A stretch of 64,000 nt of DNA from Scoparia ambigualis. Its lineage: Eukaryota > Arthropoda > Insecta > Lepidoptera > Crambidae. Below, in pieces: positions 12,771 through 24,739 of the stretch (the stretch's first letter is position 1; every line of letters starts with the position of its first letter). Both the position numbers and the translations under genes were made by a program. The stretch covers positions 10,260,227 through 10,324,226 of the forward strand of contig OY992501.1 of the NCBI GenBank assembly GCA_963921215.1, written 5' to 3'. The notes under the pieces were generated by a model. The model had not been told where the DNA came from. It was given only the letters and a program-made list of their open reading frames with translations, and ran no database searches.

Positions 12771-13736
12771 TATTAATGAATCAAGTTATGGCTACTATTG
12801 GTGGGTATTGGCTTAGTCACCACGCTAGCAAAATGCGCGTTGGCGATCACAAACCTGGGCCATTCATCAAAAATAAAATACGTAACACACTTTGCGTAAC
12901 CTGGAAATTGAACCTAGTGATTCCGGATATCGGGCTAAACGTTTTACCACGCAGTGACAATGGCGTCTTCTTCGCATCTATATAAAACGATTTGATGATA
13001 AGAACAAAGCATTTGTCATAAAAAGAGGCTCTTTAACAACCAAGAACTACCTGAATTTGCTGTAAGGATTTTAATATGATGGGAGGGAGGGATTCTATAT
13101 TAAAATCATTTCCCTAAGGATTACAAATTGCAAGGCGTCACCGCTTTAAGCTCTCAGCTGTTATACAGTTGAATTCGACACAAACTATCAGCACTGTCCA
13201 GCTATTGTTTGGCTTTTGATAGGCGAAATATAACTGGATATACAAAATGGCTGGCAGGCTTCCCGACAGCAGGGGTGCGCCATGGAAATAATATTTTAAC
13301 AAAATAACAAAAACAAAATATCAAAACGAGTATTATTTCATTACATTGAAATGATACAATAGTAAAGTGTTTTACTGTATCAAGAAGTCCCACATTGTCA
13401 AAATAATAATGTTTTAAGTAAGTTAGGGCTAACAACTTTATAGTTACTTAAAATATCGGTTTCGAATCTTATGAATTTGTTAGTGTTGTTTGTGAAACAT
13501 ATGGGTTTTTGTAAAGGATTAATATTATGTTAAATCCGCCGTTTATTGTATTAAAATAGTTTCTCTAGACATTCACAATAAAATACCGCATTTAAATCCT
13601 GATGACCTGCTAAAGAATTAATTATAGTCTGCCCGGGTTTTAATTTCGGACATGGCAACCCTACGCGCACGGCATTTTTTATTAAAACTTTCCGCTATGT
13701 CGCATGATGCTTAATTATGCTGAGTCTCGAAAGGAC

Positions 13737-13883
13737 TAGGTACTTAGCGTAATGCCTAATTCGCTAAAGGATCAATTCGCAGAATGGCTACTTAGCCAAA
13801 GCACTAAAAGGACTAATTCGTAGAATGGCTACTTAGCCAAAGGACTAATTCGCAAAAGGGCTACTTCGCAAAATGGCCAATAT
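13737..13883. repeat. Short tandem array of CTACTTAGCCAAAGGACTAA-type units
   Basis: About three degenerate units built on 'GCTAAAGGACTAATTCG.AGAATGGCTACTTAGC'. The last unit (13859-13888) reappears inverted at 15158-15186, so these may be the ends of a larger element that encloses the TACAGGGTG-type pair at 14400-15034. Confidence 0.5.
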
Positions 13884-14399
13884 TTACCAAATTACTTTAA
13901 ATTAAATAATCCCATTAATTTCATTAATAATATTTATTGATATTTTTTATTTTTGAACAGAATCCAAAGCTACTCTTTTTTTAAATCGAATCACATTTTA
14001 CTTATACAATTATGTAAGGAAATTATTCAATCGTTATTTTTAACTTACAAAAATATAATTAACTTTATGGTTTAACACATAAAACAATTTTGCATGTCGA
14101 CTACTTTACAAAATACGCTTGACCTTTGTTTATTCGGTAACAACTTTATTGTATACCGTGTTTGAAAGCAAATAAACCATTACATTTCATTTCAATTAGC
14201 TATGTAAGAAAATTGTAAAATCAGTCTTTTTTAACATATAAAAATATAATCAGCATAAACGTTACGTAAATCAAACAGAACGACGAATAAAGGTAACAGA
14301 ACATTATTTTATGAACAAAACATGTTTTCAATTTGGCTGTTACTGTTTTCATTAAGAGAAGAAAACTAGGTTTTTATTTTAACCTAAAATATATAAAGG

Positions 14400-15034
14400 T
14401 ACAGAGTGGAATTTTGTAATGCCACCTGAAGGGAAAGTACTCTTAAAACTGTAGATAGAAAATTTTACTCCAATAAAACTTTCCTTTATTTTTGAAAAGA
14501 AAGAAAACTGCATTCAAAAATTTTCGAAAATTTGCTTGCCACACCCGGGAATCGAACAGACTAAAATCAGTAAAAATTACACCCTGTACTTTTATTTCAT
14601 CGATCGTTGGGGCCAATCATAGGATGAAATCTCTTTATCAAACTTGAAAAATGAAATGAAAGGAAACTATGAAATCTGGACTTATAAATTCAATGGGTTA
14701 AGATAAAGTAGTTTTACCCAAAGATCCATCTGTTTACTTACTTATATTAGTAATTAAACATAATTATCATTGACGTCATTTATCCATTAAATTGACGAAT
14801 TACTATTTAGATAAGACGATTGCAATTTGTAATTGCAATAAAAATACAGGCTGTCATTTTTACAGATTTTAGTCGGTTCGATTCCCGGGTGTGACAAGCG
14901 AATTTTCGAAAATCTTTGAATGCATTTTTCTTTCTTTTCAAAAATAAAGGAATGTTTTCTTTGAATAAAATTTTCTATCTACTGTATTAAGAGTACTTTC
15001 CCTTCAGGTGGCATTAAAAAATTCCACCCTGTAT
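14400..15034. mobile_element. Head-to-head pair of 187-bp elements with TACAG(A/G)GTG ends and a B box
   Basis: Left unit 14400-14587 and right unit about 14846-15033 are inverted copies over about 185 bp. Each is itself bounded by TACAGRGTG…CACCCTGTA or a near match. Each holds a pol III B-box-like GGTTCGATTCC (14875-14885 on plus; one base off on minus near 14551-14561). The 260-bp middle shows no coding sequence. The arms have diverged by several per cent, so the pair is not very recent. Confidence 0.65.
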
Positions 15035-16212
15035 ATTTGGATTCTCTGTAATAAGAATAACTAAAATATCTATTAAATTATCTACATAATTATTATAACG
15101 GGTTGTTATATCGTTTTTATGTAATTTAGTTAATATTGGCCTTTGGGGAAATATGGTAAATATTTGCCATTTTGCGAAGTAGTAGACTAAATGAAACATT
15201 CTGCTTTGTATGGTTAATAAAATAAAAACAAATAAACTACTTTAAACACATCGTAATATTCGAGAAGATGTAAAAGTTTTTTTTCTCTCTTAAATAATGG
15301 CTTCGTGCGATCAGCACATTTAGCCAGTGTCAAGTAAGTTAAAATAGTAATTATTATTTTCTTTACAATATGCGGATGATAATGAGTGATAATGAACGGT
15401 TAATGGTAAATGATTTTCCCCCAAACCTTCTTCACGGACGGACCAAACACGGACTTCTTGAGAGAATTTGAAAAGTGATATTGCACTGTTTTGTTTTATT
15501 TGCTAACACTCATGCACGTTGACGAACACTTAACAGTAAATAATTCACCATTATTTCACATTAATATTCGACAGACAAAACACAAATTACAGAAAATATA
15601 ACAAAACTGCAGACATGACGCTTCACTTTCCCGCCAAGAACTCGATGTAAATGTTTACGTTACATAAATTATGGCAAAACTATATATTACTTAAATTATT
15701 ACTTAAATTATGACTAAGGACGTAAATTTCAAAGGTCATCCATTCTCTTCTACAGGCTTATTAATACTTATAATAGTTACATACAACGAGGACATTTAAT
15801 ATAGCTTAGTTCGACAGAGGCACTCACATTAAATAAGTCTGGACCTGGACCTGGATAATGCTTAGTTCGCCCAAGAGAAAATATGAACGACAGACGGTCG
15901 AAACGAAATGACAATATTATCAACTAGACGGTAAAAGCAAATACATTGAAAATATTAAGAGATTTTTAAAAAATAACATTTTCGTCGACGTAATATTCCA
16001 ACGGGTTGAAAGCACTTATATGCACTCATAGACTTTCACGCCTTGGGCAGTACAAAACTACTTATTGCACATTAAATAAAACTTTTGGACACCTTTATAA
16101 AATATGAAAATGTTTTTCATTTTTATATATTTTACTATATTTATAAAAATGTGTGTATTACATATTTTTTATTTAACGGAGTTTTGTAAGCTTTTTCCAA
16201 AACTGTTTAAAA

Positions 16213-16880
16213 TAAATTTATGTATATATTAGCAGACCACCGGCGACTTCGTTCGCGTGGACCCCGTCCATACCCCGTGACGAATTTTCAAAATGACTCC
16301 TCTCCTGTACCGTACCCAAGTGACGCCTACATCGATTATGGTGCTGCCTAGCTCTAATACTTCTAATACTTACATTTTTAAACTCGTGATATCTTTCAAT
16401 TGAAATGTCCAAATGGAATAATGCAAAAAGTAATATAAAGGTATTGAAGCAATCTTGAGTATGAAGAATATAAAGAGAAATATATAAAATATGATTTTTT
16501 TATGAGGATTAATACCAAGGTACAAATAAAGAGCCTTTTCGTCTAGCGGCGGCATTTTAATTATTTTTTTTAAATAAAAGAACACTTATTGTGACGTAAC
16601 TATAATAGTTAGACATATGCTAACGCGACACTTTTTGTAGATAATGATGTGTTCTGCAATGTCGTAGTACATTATTCTGTTCAATCATCAATAGTTTTCG
16701 TAGCGCACGCGATGTAAGGAATTTTAATAGAGTTTTAGTAAGGATCCTTAATTTTTTTGAACATACAATCTATGTCACCCGGAGATAGTGTAGCTTCCCA
16801 ACGGTGAAATATTTTTTCAAATCGATCTAGTAGTTTCGTAACCTATTCAATGCAAACAAAGAAACAATCAAATCTATATC
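16213..16880 (+). repeat. Dispersed repeat R3, copy a
   Basis: From about 16372 this copy aligns with 27268-28262 (…GTGATATCTTTC…, …AATACCAAGGTA…, …TAGTTAGACATATGCT…, …TAGTAGTTTCG…CCTATTCAATGC…). It represents the state without the two MITE insertions that split copy b. Its 5' part (TAGCAGACCACCGGCGACTT) resembles other dispersed ends near 18525 and 55672. Confidence 0.65.
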
Positions 16881-17278
16881 TATAATATATAATAGATCAA
16901 ACATGAAGACCATATAGAAAATGCACCATTAACGTGATATCGGTTTTCCCAACATTCCATACTAGAACAATATAATATGTCTCAGGGAACTATTCCAAGA
17001 GCTCAACAGCAAAATTCTTTTAAAGGAAGCGAACGCTCTAAATAAACGTCTCATGGGTCGGAATGGTCTAATAAAAGTTTTCTATTCAATTGGCGGAGGC
17101 ATGCACCACTCGCTCGGCAACGGGAACGCAATAAATGTGCATCACGAGAATGCAAACATTATACGATAGCTTATTGTCTCGAGAAATACGTCTAAAGCTC
17201 ATAATGCACTTCAAAGTCTCAAGTTGAGACTATGAAGTGTGAGAAAGTCTAACGTTGATACTCTCAACGTTAACCGGA

Positions 17279-17350
17279 AAACTTTCTGGATGGACCAGTG
17301 GCAAAGCGTTGGGTCCGATATCCGTGGTCCCGGGTTCCACCAAGGTCGGG
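17279..17350 (+). repeat. tRNA-like SINE head relic
   Basis: GACCAGTGGCAAAGCG followed by GGTCCCGGGTTCCACC resembles an eroded A box and B box of a tRNA-derived SINE. No intact tail is seen. Confidence 0.35.
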
Positions 17351-18520
17351 CAAAATGTTACTCCCTGCGCCTATAGTAATTTATGGAATTTGTACGGTGG
17401 TTTGGGGTACGGTGTTTCTTGGTCAAATCAGTCAGAAATTATGGAAACTACATCCCTTTAAAGGATATAGGACGACTTAACCTTTAACCCTGTATACATA
17501 ATAACTTACGCCCGAAAAAAGACCTATCTGTCTGTTATTTTGCCTACTGAAGTCAAATTTTTGACATAAACTCCATACCAATTATGTAAAATTTCTCACT
17601 CTAGTTAAGTTATTAATTTTAAGCGTTAACAGTTAATTCCTATTTCATCTAAATGAACGAGACAGTGTTGAGTCATTGTTTTATAATACTAGCTAACGGA
17701 CACGATGTTTTTTACATCACGTAATTAATTTTTTTTCAATATTACTTAAATCTTATCATCGTAGGTATAATATCGATACTTGTAATATCAATTGACGTAA
17801 ATCACAAAACTCGACTTTACAAGAGAGACAAAATAAGTTATTTTTTTTAGATTTTAATTCATTACGCTTGTGTTTTTAAAGTTATATAAAAGTGATTTAG
17901 ACTAAATATACCTAAAACATTAAGATGCAGGCGATGAAATATCTAGTTTTTAGTCTAGTTTGTTTTTTTAGAAAATACATCTATTTTACATCTAAGAAAA
18001 TTCATTAAAATGTTCTTTCTTTACGTCCATTTTTATGTAAAGTAAATGGTTGGGCTGTTAAAACGAAATAAGATTTTGACGTTCTTTATGTTATGCATTA
18101 ATTTATGAACATCACATACTACCTAAAATTTTATAATTTGACAGTAAAAACGTTATTTACGTTACATTTTCAATGTGTCAAAGATCGTTATTAATGGCGG
18201 TATTGCTACATGGATGGACAGAAAAAAAAGAAAAAAATAACAAAGTAAGATTGTACTAATAGCATGTTTTGGCCAAAATGTGCTTTACGTCAATTTTTTT
18301 AATTAATTTGAAATTACAGGTATCGATTTATAAAAGTCACATTATATATATTTTTTTAATTTAAAAGAGTAATCTTAGACACAAACACAAGAACACTCGC
18401 ATATTGTGACTTCATAGTTCTCGAGTGCTAGATGTACCAGCGTGTGATCAATGGATGTGCAGCGACGCCACGTGATTTCGGCTAAACAGGCTAACCAGTT
18501 GATCTTTTATGAAATAACAA

Positions 18521-18860
18521 GCGACCGCTCGCGGTTTCACCCGCGTAGTTCCGTTCCCGTGAGAATATCGGTATAAAAAGTAGCCTATGTGTTAATCCAG
18601 GTTATAAACTATCTGTATGCCGAATTTCATCCAAATTCATTCAGTAGTTTTTACGTGAAAGAGTAACAAACATCCATCCATACGTTCCCGTGGAAATATC
18701 GGAATAAAAAGTATCCTGTTTTAATCCAGGTTATAAACTATCTGTATGCCGAATTTCATCCAAATATCTAAATCCATTTAGTAGTTTTTACGTGAATGAG
18801 TAACAAACATCCATCCATACATACATACAAAACTTTCGCGTTTATAATATTAGTAGGATA
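18521..18860 (+). repeat. Retroelement 3' tail with internal tandem duplication
   Basis: GCGACCGCTCGCGG… leads to …AACTTTCGCGTTTATAATATTAGTAGGA, a tail seen widely in lepidopteran repeats. The block 'CGTTCCCGTG…TATAAAAAGTA…TGTATGCCGAATTTCATCC…TAGTTTTTACGTGAA' occurs twice in tandem (about 18548-18683 and 18684-18815). Confidence 0.6.
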
Positions 18861-19058
18861 TAAGGTAACAAGGTGTTTTAACGTAGTGGACTATTGCACT
18901 ACGCAATTGCGAATAACGCCTCTATTCGCTGCACACAATTGCATCGGCAACGCAGAATGTCGTTGAGACATTATCTTGTTAAGCCCCGTGAAACTTATGT
19001 ACTGATTCAACAACTGATTGATTGTTGCGCAGAACAAAACACATCATTCAATGAATAA

Positions 19059-19103
19059 TGTCTAGTTATTATTTGAATAAATCATTCAAATAATAACTAG
19101 ACA
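19059..19103. repeat. Short perfect hairpin
   Basis: TGTCTAGTTATTATTTGAAT and its exact reverse complement are separated by 5 bases. No target duplication is visible. Confidence 0.7.
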
Positions 19104-19216
19104 GATCTAGTTACGCACGTAAGATTTCCTTTGGTAAAATTAACGAAAAATATCCGTTTAATCCGGTTATTGGATCATGATTCATAAATTCACAATAAAA
19201 GTTTAATAAAAGTTAT

Positions 19217-19467
19217 AAAGATAACGAAACGTTAAAAAAGGTCTACCTCAGGCGGGAATCGAACCCGCGTCCTCTACAATCCGGGCAGCTGCATGTAAAT
19301 TCTGACACTGTTGCTATAAAAACATAAAGTCAAAAGCGTTGAAAAATTTTGTCGGTCTAACCAATACCTCGGTGGCGGAGTGGCCAACGCAGCTGCCCGG
19401 ATTGCAGAGGACACGGGTTCGATTCCCGCCTGAGGTAGACATTATTTTCAACGTTTCGTTATCTTTT
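19217..19467. mobile_element. tRNA-like element within inverted flanks plus an inverted half copy (T family)
   Basis: At 19366-19438 a tRNA-like sequence has a 7-bp acceptor-type pairing (ACCTCGG / CCTGAGGT), a 4-bp stem CTGC/GCAG around loop CCGGATT and a B box GGTTCGATTCC. It is flanked by GCGTTGAAAA on the left and TTTTCAACGTTTCG on the right. A second, inverted part-copy (19217-19290) makes arms of about 72 bp. A related copy with the same flanks lies at 62427-62549. Confidence 0.65.
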
Positions 19468-19756
19468 AGTTTATTTGAGCGTGTTTTAACGCAAATAATC
19501 GAATATTACGAAAAGTTATAAAAATAAAAGGAACCATTTATTGATCCAACACTGATCATTACTTTACTACTTACATATAAAAATATGCCGATTTCATTTT
19601 TTTTTATACAAAGGAGAATAGTTAATTTAGTCTTTAGCTCATAGGGTAAGTATTTATAATTCATGGGATTCATTCCACTTGATATTTACTTACTACTTAC
19701 TACAAATCATTAATTGCAATGTGCATGACCGAACATTTAAAGCGCGAAAAAAGCTT

Positions 19757-19810
19757 TCAAATACAACAGTGCCCGTAGAATCAGAAAGAGTATTTTCAGC
19801 AACAGGTTAG
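19757..19810 (+). pseudogene. hAT transposase C-terminal relic
   Basis: The frame reads SNTTVPVESERVFSATG followed by TAG. This matches the conserved (P)(T/V)(S/P)-x-E-R-x-F-S block of the hAT dimerisation domain. The sequence on both sides is not in frame, so only this motif survives. A second hAT relic is at 24933-25097. Confidence 0.6.
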
Positions 19811-19951
19811 ACTAAAAAAGAAGTTTGAGCAATGACGGCGCCGAAATTTAAAAGTCAAGATTCCGCCGCGCTGCATTACTCTTGTAACATCCATAAAAGA
19901 GCTAAATATGAAACAGCCAGCTACTGTCATAGTGGTGTCTCGAAAGTCATC

Positions 19952-20020
19952 ATCATTATCACCATAAGCCCATAAACGTCCCACTGCTGGGCACGGGCGT
20001 CCCACGTGGTCAACAACAAG
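19952..20020 (-). repeat. LINE 3' tail fragment with GAT-type end
   Basis: On the minus strand GCCCAGCAGTGGGACGTTTA leads into a (GAT)n-like tail. This is the usual 3' end of RTE-type elements, as also at 25106-25388. Confidence 0.55.
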
Positions 20021-20048
20021 TGGGGGAGCGAAATTAACGGACGAAATT

Positions 20049-20184
20049 AATAACCGATCCCGAGATAGAGATAGGCTTACTTTAGATTTGTTGCCTAGAT
20101 ATTTCTGTTATATGACGGGAAATAACAACAGTTGCCTATTAACAAATCCAAAATAGGCATATCTCTATCTCAAGATCGGTTATT
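20049..20184. mobile_element. Short foldback MITE
   Basis: AATAACCGATCCCGAGATAG at the left end is matched inverted at the right end (one mismatch in the first 20), with further inner pairing (…AGATTTGTT… / …AACAAATC…). No coding capacity. Confidence 0.6.
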
Positions 20185-20795
20185 CATTTCGGCCGTATAT
20201 AGACATCATCGTAACTTGCATTACGGAAGTTGAAAAGGAACAATTATGAAATGCAGAAATCAATAGCTTCATTAATTATTAGTAGGGGTAACCGTGCACA
20301 TGACGCACTCTATAAAGCTCTATATGTACTTATGTAACAGCTTGTAGCGCACTAACAAAATCGATACCGGCCATTGAATTCACCTGACCGGGCGTGCATC
20401 TGCCCCTTCCCTCTTCCTACTAGATACGATGTAAAAATAAACACCGATCTCAATCTATCAGGGTAAAATCGATAATTGCCAACAGATGTCTAGGTTAAAT
20501 ATGTCTATTTCGTTATGAGGAAAAATATGTGAAAATTTCTTTAAATTATATTTGAAGAAAATAAGTGATGTATGGAATGAAACTAATTAGAAAGATCAAT
20601 TACATGTATGTTCTATTCTATGTGCAAATGAAATGAATATGATAAACTAAGAATGAAATTAACTTCCCAATCATCACAGATAGTCAGGAATTAAGAGCCT
20701 ACATCTACATCCTATCGAAACAGAGAGATGTAGCGACGTGGTTAATATCTCGCAGGCAGATTGTAAAATTCGGCATTTTACTAACGGCGTCGTCT

Positions 20796-21617
20796 GTTTA
20801 CAAACGCTTGCTAGTTTGTATAATGCCGAAGGCAAATTGTAAAATGTCTCGTCATTTACTAATAATCCACGAAATCCGACAAAAATGACAATTTGAATGC
20901 CGTTTATAAAATGCCGCGTCAAATTGTAATAACTAGTTTTATTTCTACCACTAGTGGCGCGCTAATCAAAACAATAAAAATGGCGTTGTGCAATGCAAGT
21001 GTCTATGAAAGTAAAAGTGTAAATGGTCGATATAATGCAAGAAACGAGTGACATAGATTATAGAGAATCAAATAATTTATCCGTATCTCCGGCGGGATCA
21101 TTGAAAATGATTGTGGACAAGAGTAAAGTTTTTGAGGTTATCCGACACGTAAAAATGAAGTGTCCATGAAAACTGGCGTTCGTCGGACTCCTGCGGAGTA
21201 TTATTGGTATGCAAAATAATAATATACAATGAATATTGTTGGAATAGATTATTAAATTCAAAAATAATGGTAATTATGTGCAATATAGACCCCCGAAGTA
21301 GGGGAAGACAATCGGAGTGACGGAAAGATGAAATAATAAAAACTAGTAATTTCATTTCGGCTCTTCGCCGGCCGCTACCGCGGCACACTTCGCTCGGCTC
21401 GCGCTTTGATCACTGTTCTAACATAACCTAACCTTACCATTTTTTTGACCATATGTATGTTACTTTTTATGTGAATAAATACCGGATGATGACATAATTG
21501 TGACAGCTATTTCATTTTTGTCCCTAAACCATGCTACCCTAATATATGACTAATGGCCACATGTAACACTCATCAATTTACCTTTGGCATTTTACGAAAC
21601 AACGAGCGTTTGCAAAC
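20796..21617. repeat. Long-spaced inverted repeat pair
   Basis: 20796-20839 and 21574-21617 are imperfect inverted copies (GTTTACAAACGCTTGCTAGT versus GTTTGCAAACGCTCGTTGTT and onward). They bound about 730 bp without a recognised gene and may be the ends of one decayed element. Confidence 0.45.
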
Positions 21618-22516
21618 GGACCCGGACGGTTTGCCTTCGACAAATAGACAACTTTATTAAAAAGGTTTATGAAAGTCAATGTACTTTTTGAAGATTTTCT
21701 AGTCGCTTTTAACAAAATGCTTAGTTCTTTTTAAAAGATCTTTTATCAAAGCTTAGTTTATAAAAAATCTGCTAGATTGCCTGGGTTAAATGTAAAAGAC
21801 AAAACAAACAGTGCGGAAAAAAGTGCGGCACGCGTCCGCTCGGAGCTTATTTACGAAGCTTAGTATTAAATTCGTTCTAAACTGTCTTTTACAAAACCAG
21901 TCAGTTTTCACTTAACTAAATTATTATTTGTAAAAGCTTTAATCCAAGCACGAAGCGCCGCGCTTTGCCAATATAATGAGTATATTTGTGGCATTGCCGC
22001 TAATTAATGGTAAAAAAATTTATTGGTCTATCCAGCCTTTCGGGTAGTCTATTATTATTACTGATTTATTATTAATCCGCGAAAGTATGAACACTTTTTG
22101 GGAAAAAAGTATGAACTTTGTTTGACCTGTCGCGCTGGGTGCATTTAGAGATTCTGTATTAAAAATTTAAAACGTACGAACTTGATATTCCTTATCCTAA
22201 CTGGAAGTTCCAGAGTTAGCCTGAGACCTCTTCGATATATAGACATTAATTACTTACAGAACATTGACTTACGTGAGTAATTATTTGGAAATTGGTTTGA
22301 ATTGTCTCCTGTAAAGAGGTAACGAAATCTGATTAAACGAGTCTTGAGTTGCACGTCATAAAACGAAGTCATTGTACTTAGATTGAGTTTTTTCAATTAC
22401 AAAGTTTTCCATGAGAAGAGCATTTTCTTGGCCGCCGCCTTTAAGAATAAGTCTAAGCGGATGGAGATGCAGCCACTAGATAATTGGAAAAATTTCTTCA
22501 AGTCGTTCTAATTGAC

Positions 22517-22627
22517 AAGGGTGGATTCGACCAAACTGGAATAAGGTCTTATACCTAGATTAAACGCCGAATTTGTATAGACTGATCTCGGAGTAAGTCT
22601 TATTCCAGTTTGGTCGAATTCACCCTT
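22517..22627. mobile_element. Foldback MITE, copy 2, inverted relative to copy 1
   Basis: Same ends as the element at 11221-11330, with the internal sequence reversed. It is nearly identical to copy 1, which implies recent spread within this intron. Confidence 0.75.
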
Positions 22628-22973
22628 AGACGTCTATTATCTCCATTTTCAAAATGAACATTTGTTATTTATTTTTGACGTGTATTTTGAAGTGTTGCAA
22701 ATGCAACGGACTCACACGTGACGTTAATTATTATTATACCTATTTATGTGATTTTATACAAAAACGTCATGTGATTTAAAGAAATGTACAATGGTGGACT
22801 CCGTCGCTTTACCAGTCTAAAGGTCAAAATCCCTTGCACACCGCGTCGCGTCGTCCATTTGGTACGGGCACGCACCCGGGCGGTCGGTGCGCTTCATACG
22901 AAAATCGCTGCAAAGTGGTAAAGCGACGGTGACCCCGACCGTACATCCTGTATACTGTATCACTGCTATGCTA

Positions 22974-24270
22974 CGAGGGGCGTTCAAAATATTCTCGGTA
23001 TTGATACGTTACAACCTCTTTTATATATATATTTGTTACTGGCCGCTAAGATTCATCCATTGACATTAAAAAAAAGTAAAATTGGAACCGAGATGTTCTT
23101 TTGTTTTTCTGCAATTGCCGAACAAACATGAACACCATGAGCGAATTAACAATTTTAACGAAATTAGAGCACCGATCCGTCATAAAATTCTTGACAAAAC
23201 AGGGTAAAAATCAAAAAACCATAAAAGAGGAAATGGATTATGTTTACCGTGAGTCTGCTCCTTCTTTATCTACTATTCAAAAATGGTCAAGCGAATTTAA
23301 GCGTGGAAGGGAGAGTATTGAAGATGACCCTAGACCTGGCCGGCCTGTAGTGGCTACCTCACAAGAAAATATTGATAAAGTGGAAAAACTTATATTGGAA
23401 GACGGCCGAGTGAAGGTAAAATCTATAGCTCAAGTAACCAATCTCTCTATTGGTACCGTACATGACATTATACATGACCATCTTAATATGTCAAAAGTAA
23501 GTGCAAGATGGGTTCCGCGAATGCTGACGCTTCTTCAAAAGGATATGCGTGTGGCTTGCTGTTCAGATTTTATCGACCTGTGTGGTGAAAATCCCGATGA
23601 GGTGCTGCAAAAAATAGTTACTGGAGATGAAACCTGGGTTCATCATTATGACCCAGAGAGCAAACAGGAGTCCATGCAGTGGCACATTAAGGGTTCAGCT
23701 CATCCCAAGAAGTTCAAGGTAATCCCGTCAGCTGGCAAGGTCATGGCCACAATATTTTGGGATTGTGTAGGAGTTTTGCTTATCGATTATAAAGAAAAAG
23801 GTGTAAATATCACAGGGCAGTACTACGCTAACGTTATACGTCAATTAAGAGATGCGATCAAAGAAAAGAGGCGAGGAAAGTTAACCAAAGGTGTTCTGCT
23901 TCTGCATGACAACGCCCCTGTCCATACTGCTCATATTGCCAAGGCAGCTATTGTTGAATGTGGGTTTGAAACTGTTACTCATCCACCCTATAGTCCGGAC
24001 TTAGCCCCAAGCGACTTCTTTTTGTTCCCCAATCTTAAAAAGGATCTGCGTGGAAATAAATTTTCTGACGATGAAGCGTTGAAGACGGCCGTGGAGGAGC
24101 ATTTTTACACCAAAGATAAAAAATATTTTTATGAGGGATTAAAAAAAATAATTGATCGATCTTATAAGTGTATGAACATAGGGGGGGAGTATATTGAAAA
24201 ATAAAAATATCAAACTTTTCGTACTTGTTTGTTTTTATCCACATACCGAGAATATTTTGAACGCCCCTCG
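22974..24270 (+). mobile_element. Complete mariner transposon, copy 1
   Basis: Terminal repeats start CGAGGGGCGTTCAAAATATT at 22974 and end with its reverse complement at 24270, giving 1297 bp. TA dinucleotides at 22972-22973 and 24271-24272 are the target duplication. It carries one intact transposase frame and sits in the 17.8-kb rno intron, antisense to the gene. Confidence 0.95.
23128..24204 (+). CDS. mariner transposase, intact
   Basis: The first in-frame ATG is at 23128 (MNTMSELTILTKLEHR, 358 residues); a second at 23137 is also possible. Upstream in-frame codons lack an ATG. The N-terminus has the paired helix-turn-helix DNA-binding region (…STIQKWSSEFKRGRESIEDD…), then the linker motif WVPRMLT. 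The catalytic triad is D,D(34)D: GDETWVHHY, LLHDNAPVH and YSPDLAPSDFF, with exactly 34 residues between the second and third aspartates. It cuts and pastes its own element at TA sites in the nucleus. No frameshift or stop is present, so this copy may be active or only recently silenced. Confidence 0.93.
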   Translation: MNTMSELTILTKLEHRSVIKFLTKQGKNQKTIKEEMDYVYRESAPSLSTIQKWSSEFKRGRESIEDDPRPGRPVVATSQENIDKVEKLILEDGRVKVKSIAQVTNLSIGTVHDIIHDHLNMSKVSARWVPRMLTLLQKDMRVACCSDFIDLCGENPDEVLQKIVTGDETWVHHYDPESKQESMQWHIKGSAHPKKFKVIPSAGKVMATIFWDCVGVLLIDYKEKGVNITGQYYANVIRQLRDAIKEKRRGKLTKGVLLLHDNAPVHTAHIAKAAIVECGFETVTHPPYSPDLAPSDFFLFPNLKKDLRGNKFSDDEALKTAVEEHFYTKDKKYFYEGLKKIIDRSYKCMNIGGEYIEK

Positions 24271-24324
24271 TAGTGAAAGGCCTACATCATTGCAAACTAG
24301 TCATCTCTACGATTGATGGTTATT

Positions 24325-24400
24325 GGCTTAATGACCACGCTTGAGTTTGAGTTTGAGTTCGAGCCGAGCGCTTGACCACGCGGCCACCGAGGCTTAAGAA
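24325..24400 (-). repeat. tRNA-like SINE head fragment
   Basis: On the minus strand GCCTCGGTGGCCGCGTGGTC resembles a SINE A-box region, and a (GAGTTT)n-like run follows. Truncated. Confidence 0.3.
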
Positions 24401-24424
24401 CGGCAAAATTATGTTTAAGGACTT

Positions 24425-24545
24425 AAGGGCCCCACACACGATCAGTTCGGCCGCCCGTGCGTTGTACTACTAACTGACAGACAGTTAGTAGTACAACGCA
24501 CGGGCGGCCGATATTTGCCGGCGAACTGATCGTGTGTGGGCCCTT
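24425..24545. mobile_element. A-family GC-rich MITE, short palindromic derivative
   Basis: The ends AAGGGCCCCACACACGATCA and complement, and inner arms GCCGCCCGTGCGTTGTACTA, make a near-complete palindrome of 121 bp. Longer relatives occupy 40858-43668 (interrupted) and 61819-62137. Confidence 0.75.
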
Positions 24546-24739
24546 CTCGGCACTCGCACAAGCTTGTGCCGGACATATCTACAGCTGCGCTGTATTGTAT
24601 CCCGAAAAGAGAAAAAGCCGTTGAGTTAATTGTGGCTTCTTCTGGGTCTTTACCGTAGGACTTACAAAATCACGCCAATTGGATTACGATGACGTTAAAA
24701 TTTTTAAGTCAATTTCAATAAAAAGAGCTCCGCTATGTC

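Noticed and set aside
15431..15455. ACGGACGGACCAAACACGGAC as another micro-palindrome
   Set aside because: It lacks the CTCGGACC start, the second arm and an 8-bp flank.
19366..19438. Functional tRNA gene (loop CCGGATT)
   Set aside because: The anticodon stem has only four pairs, the T stem is incomplete, and related copies carry the same flanking inverted repeats, so it is a mobile element.
23101..23127. N-terminal extension of the mariner transposase from TTG
   Set aside because: TTG is not a normal start in animals; the first ATG is at 23128.
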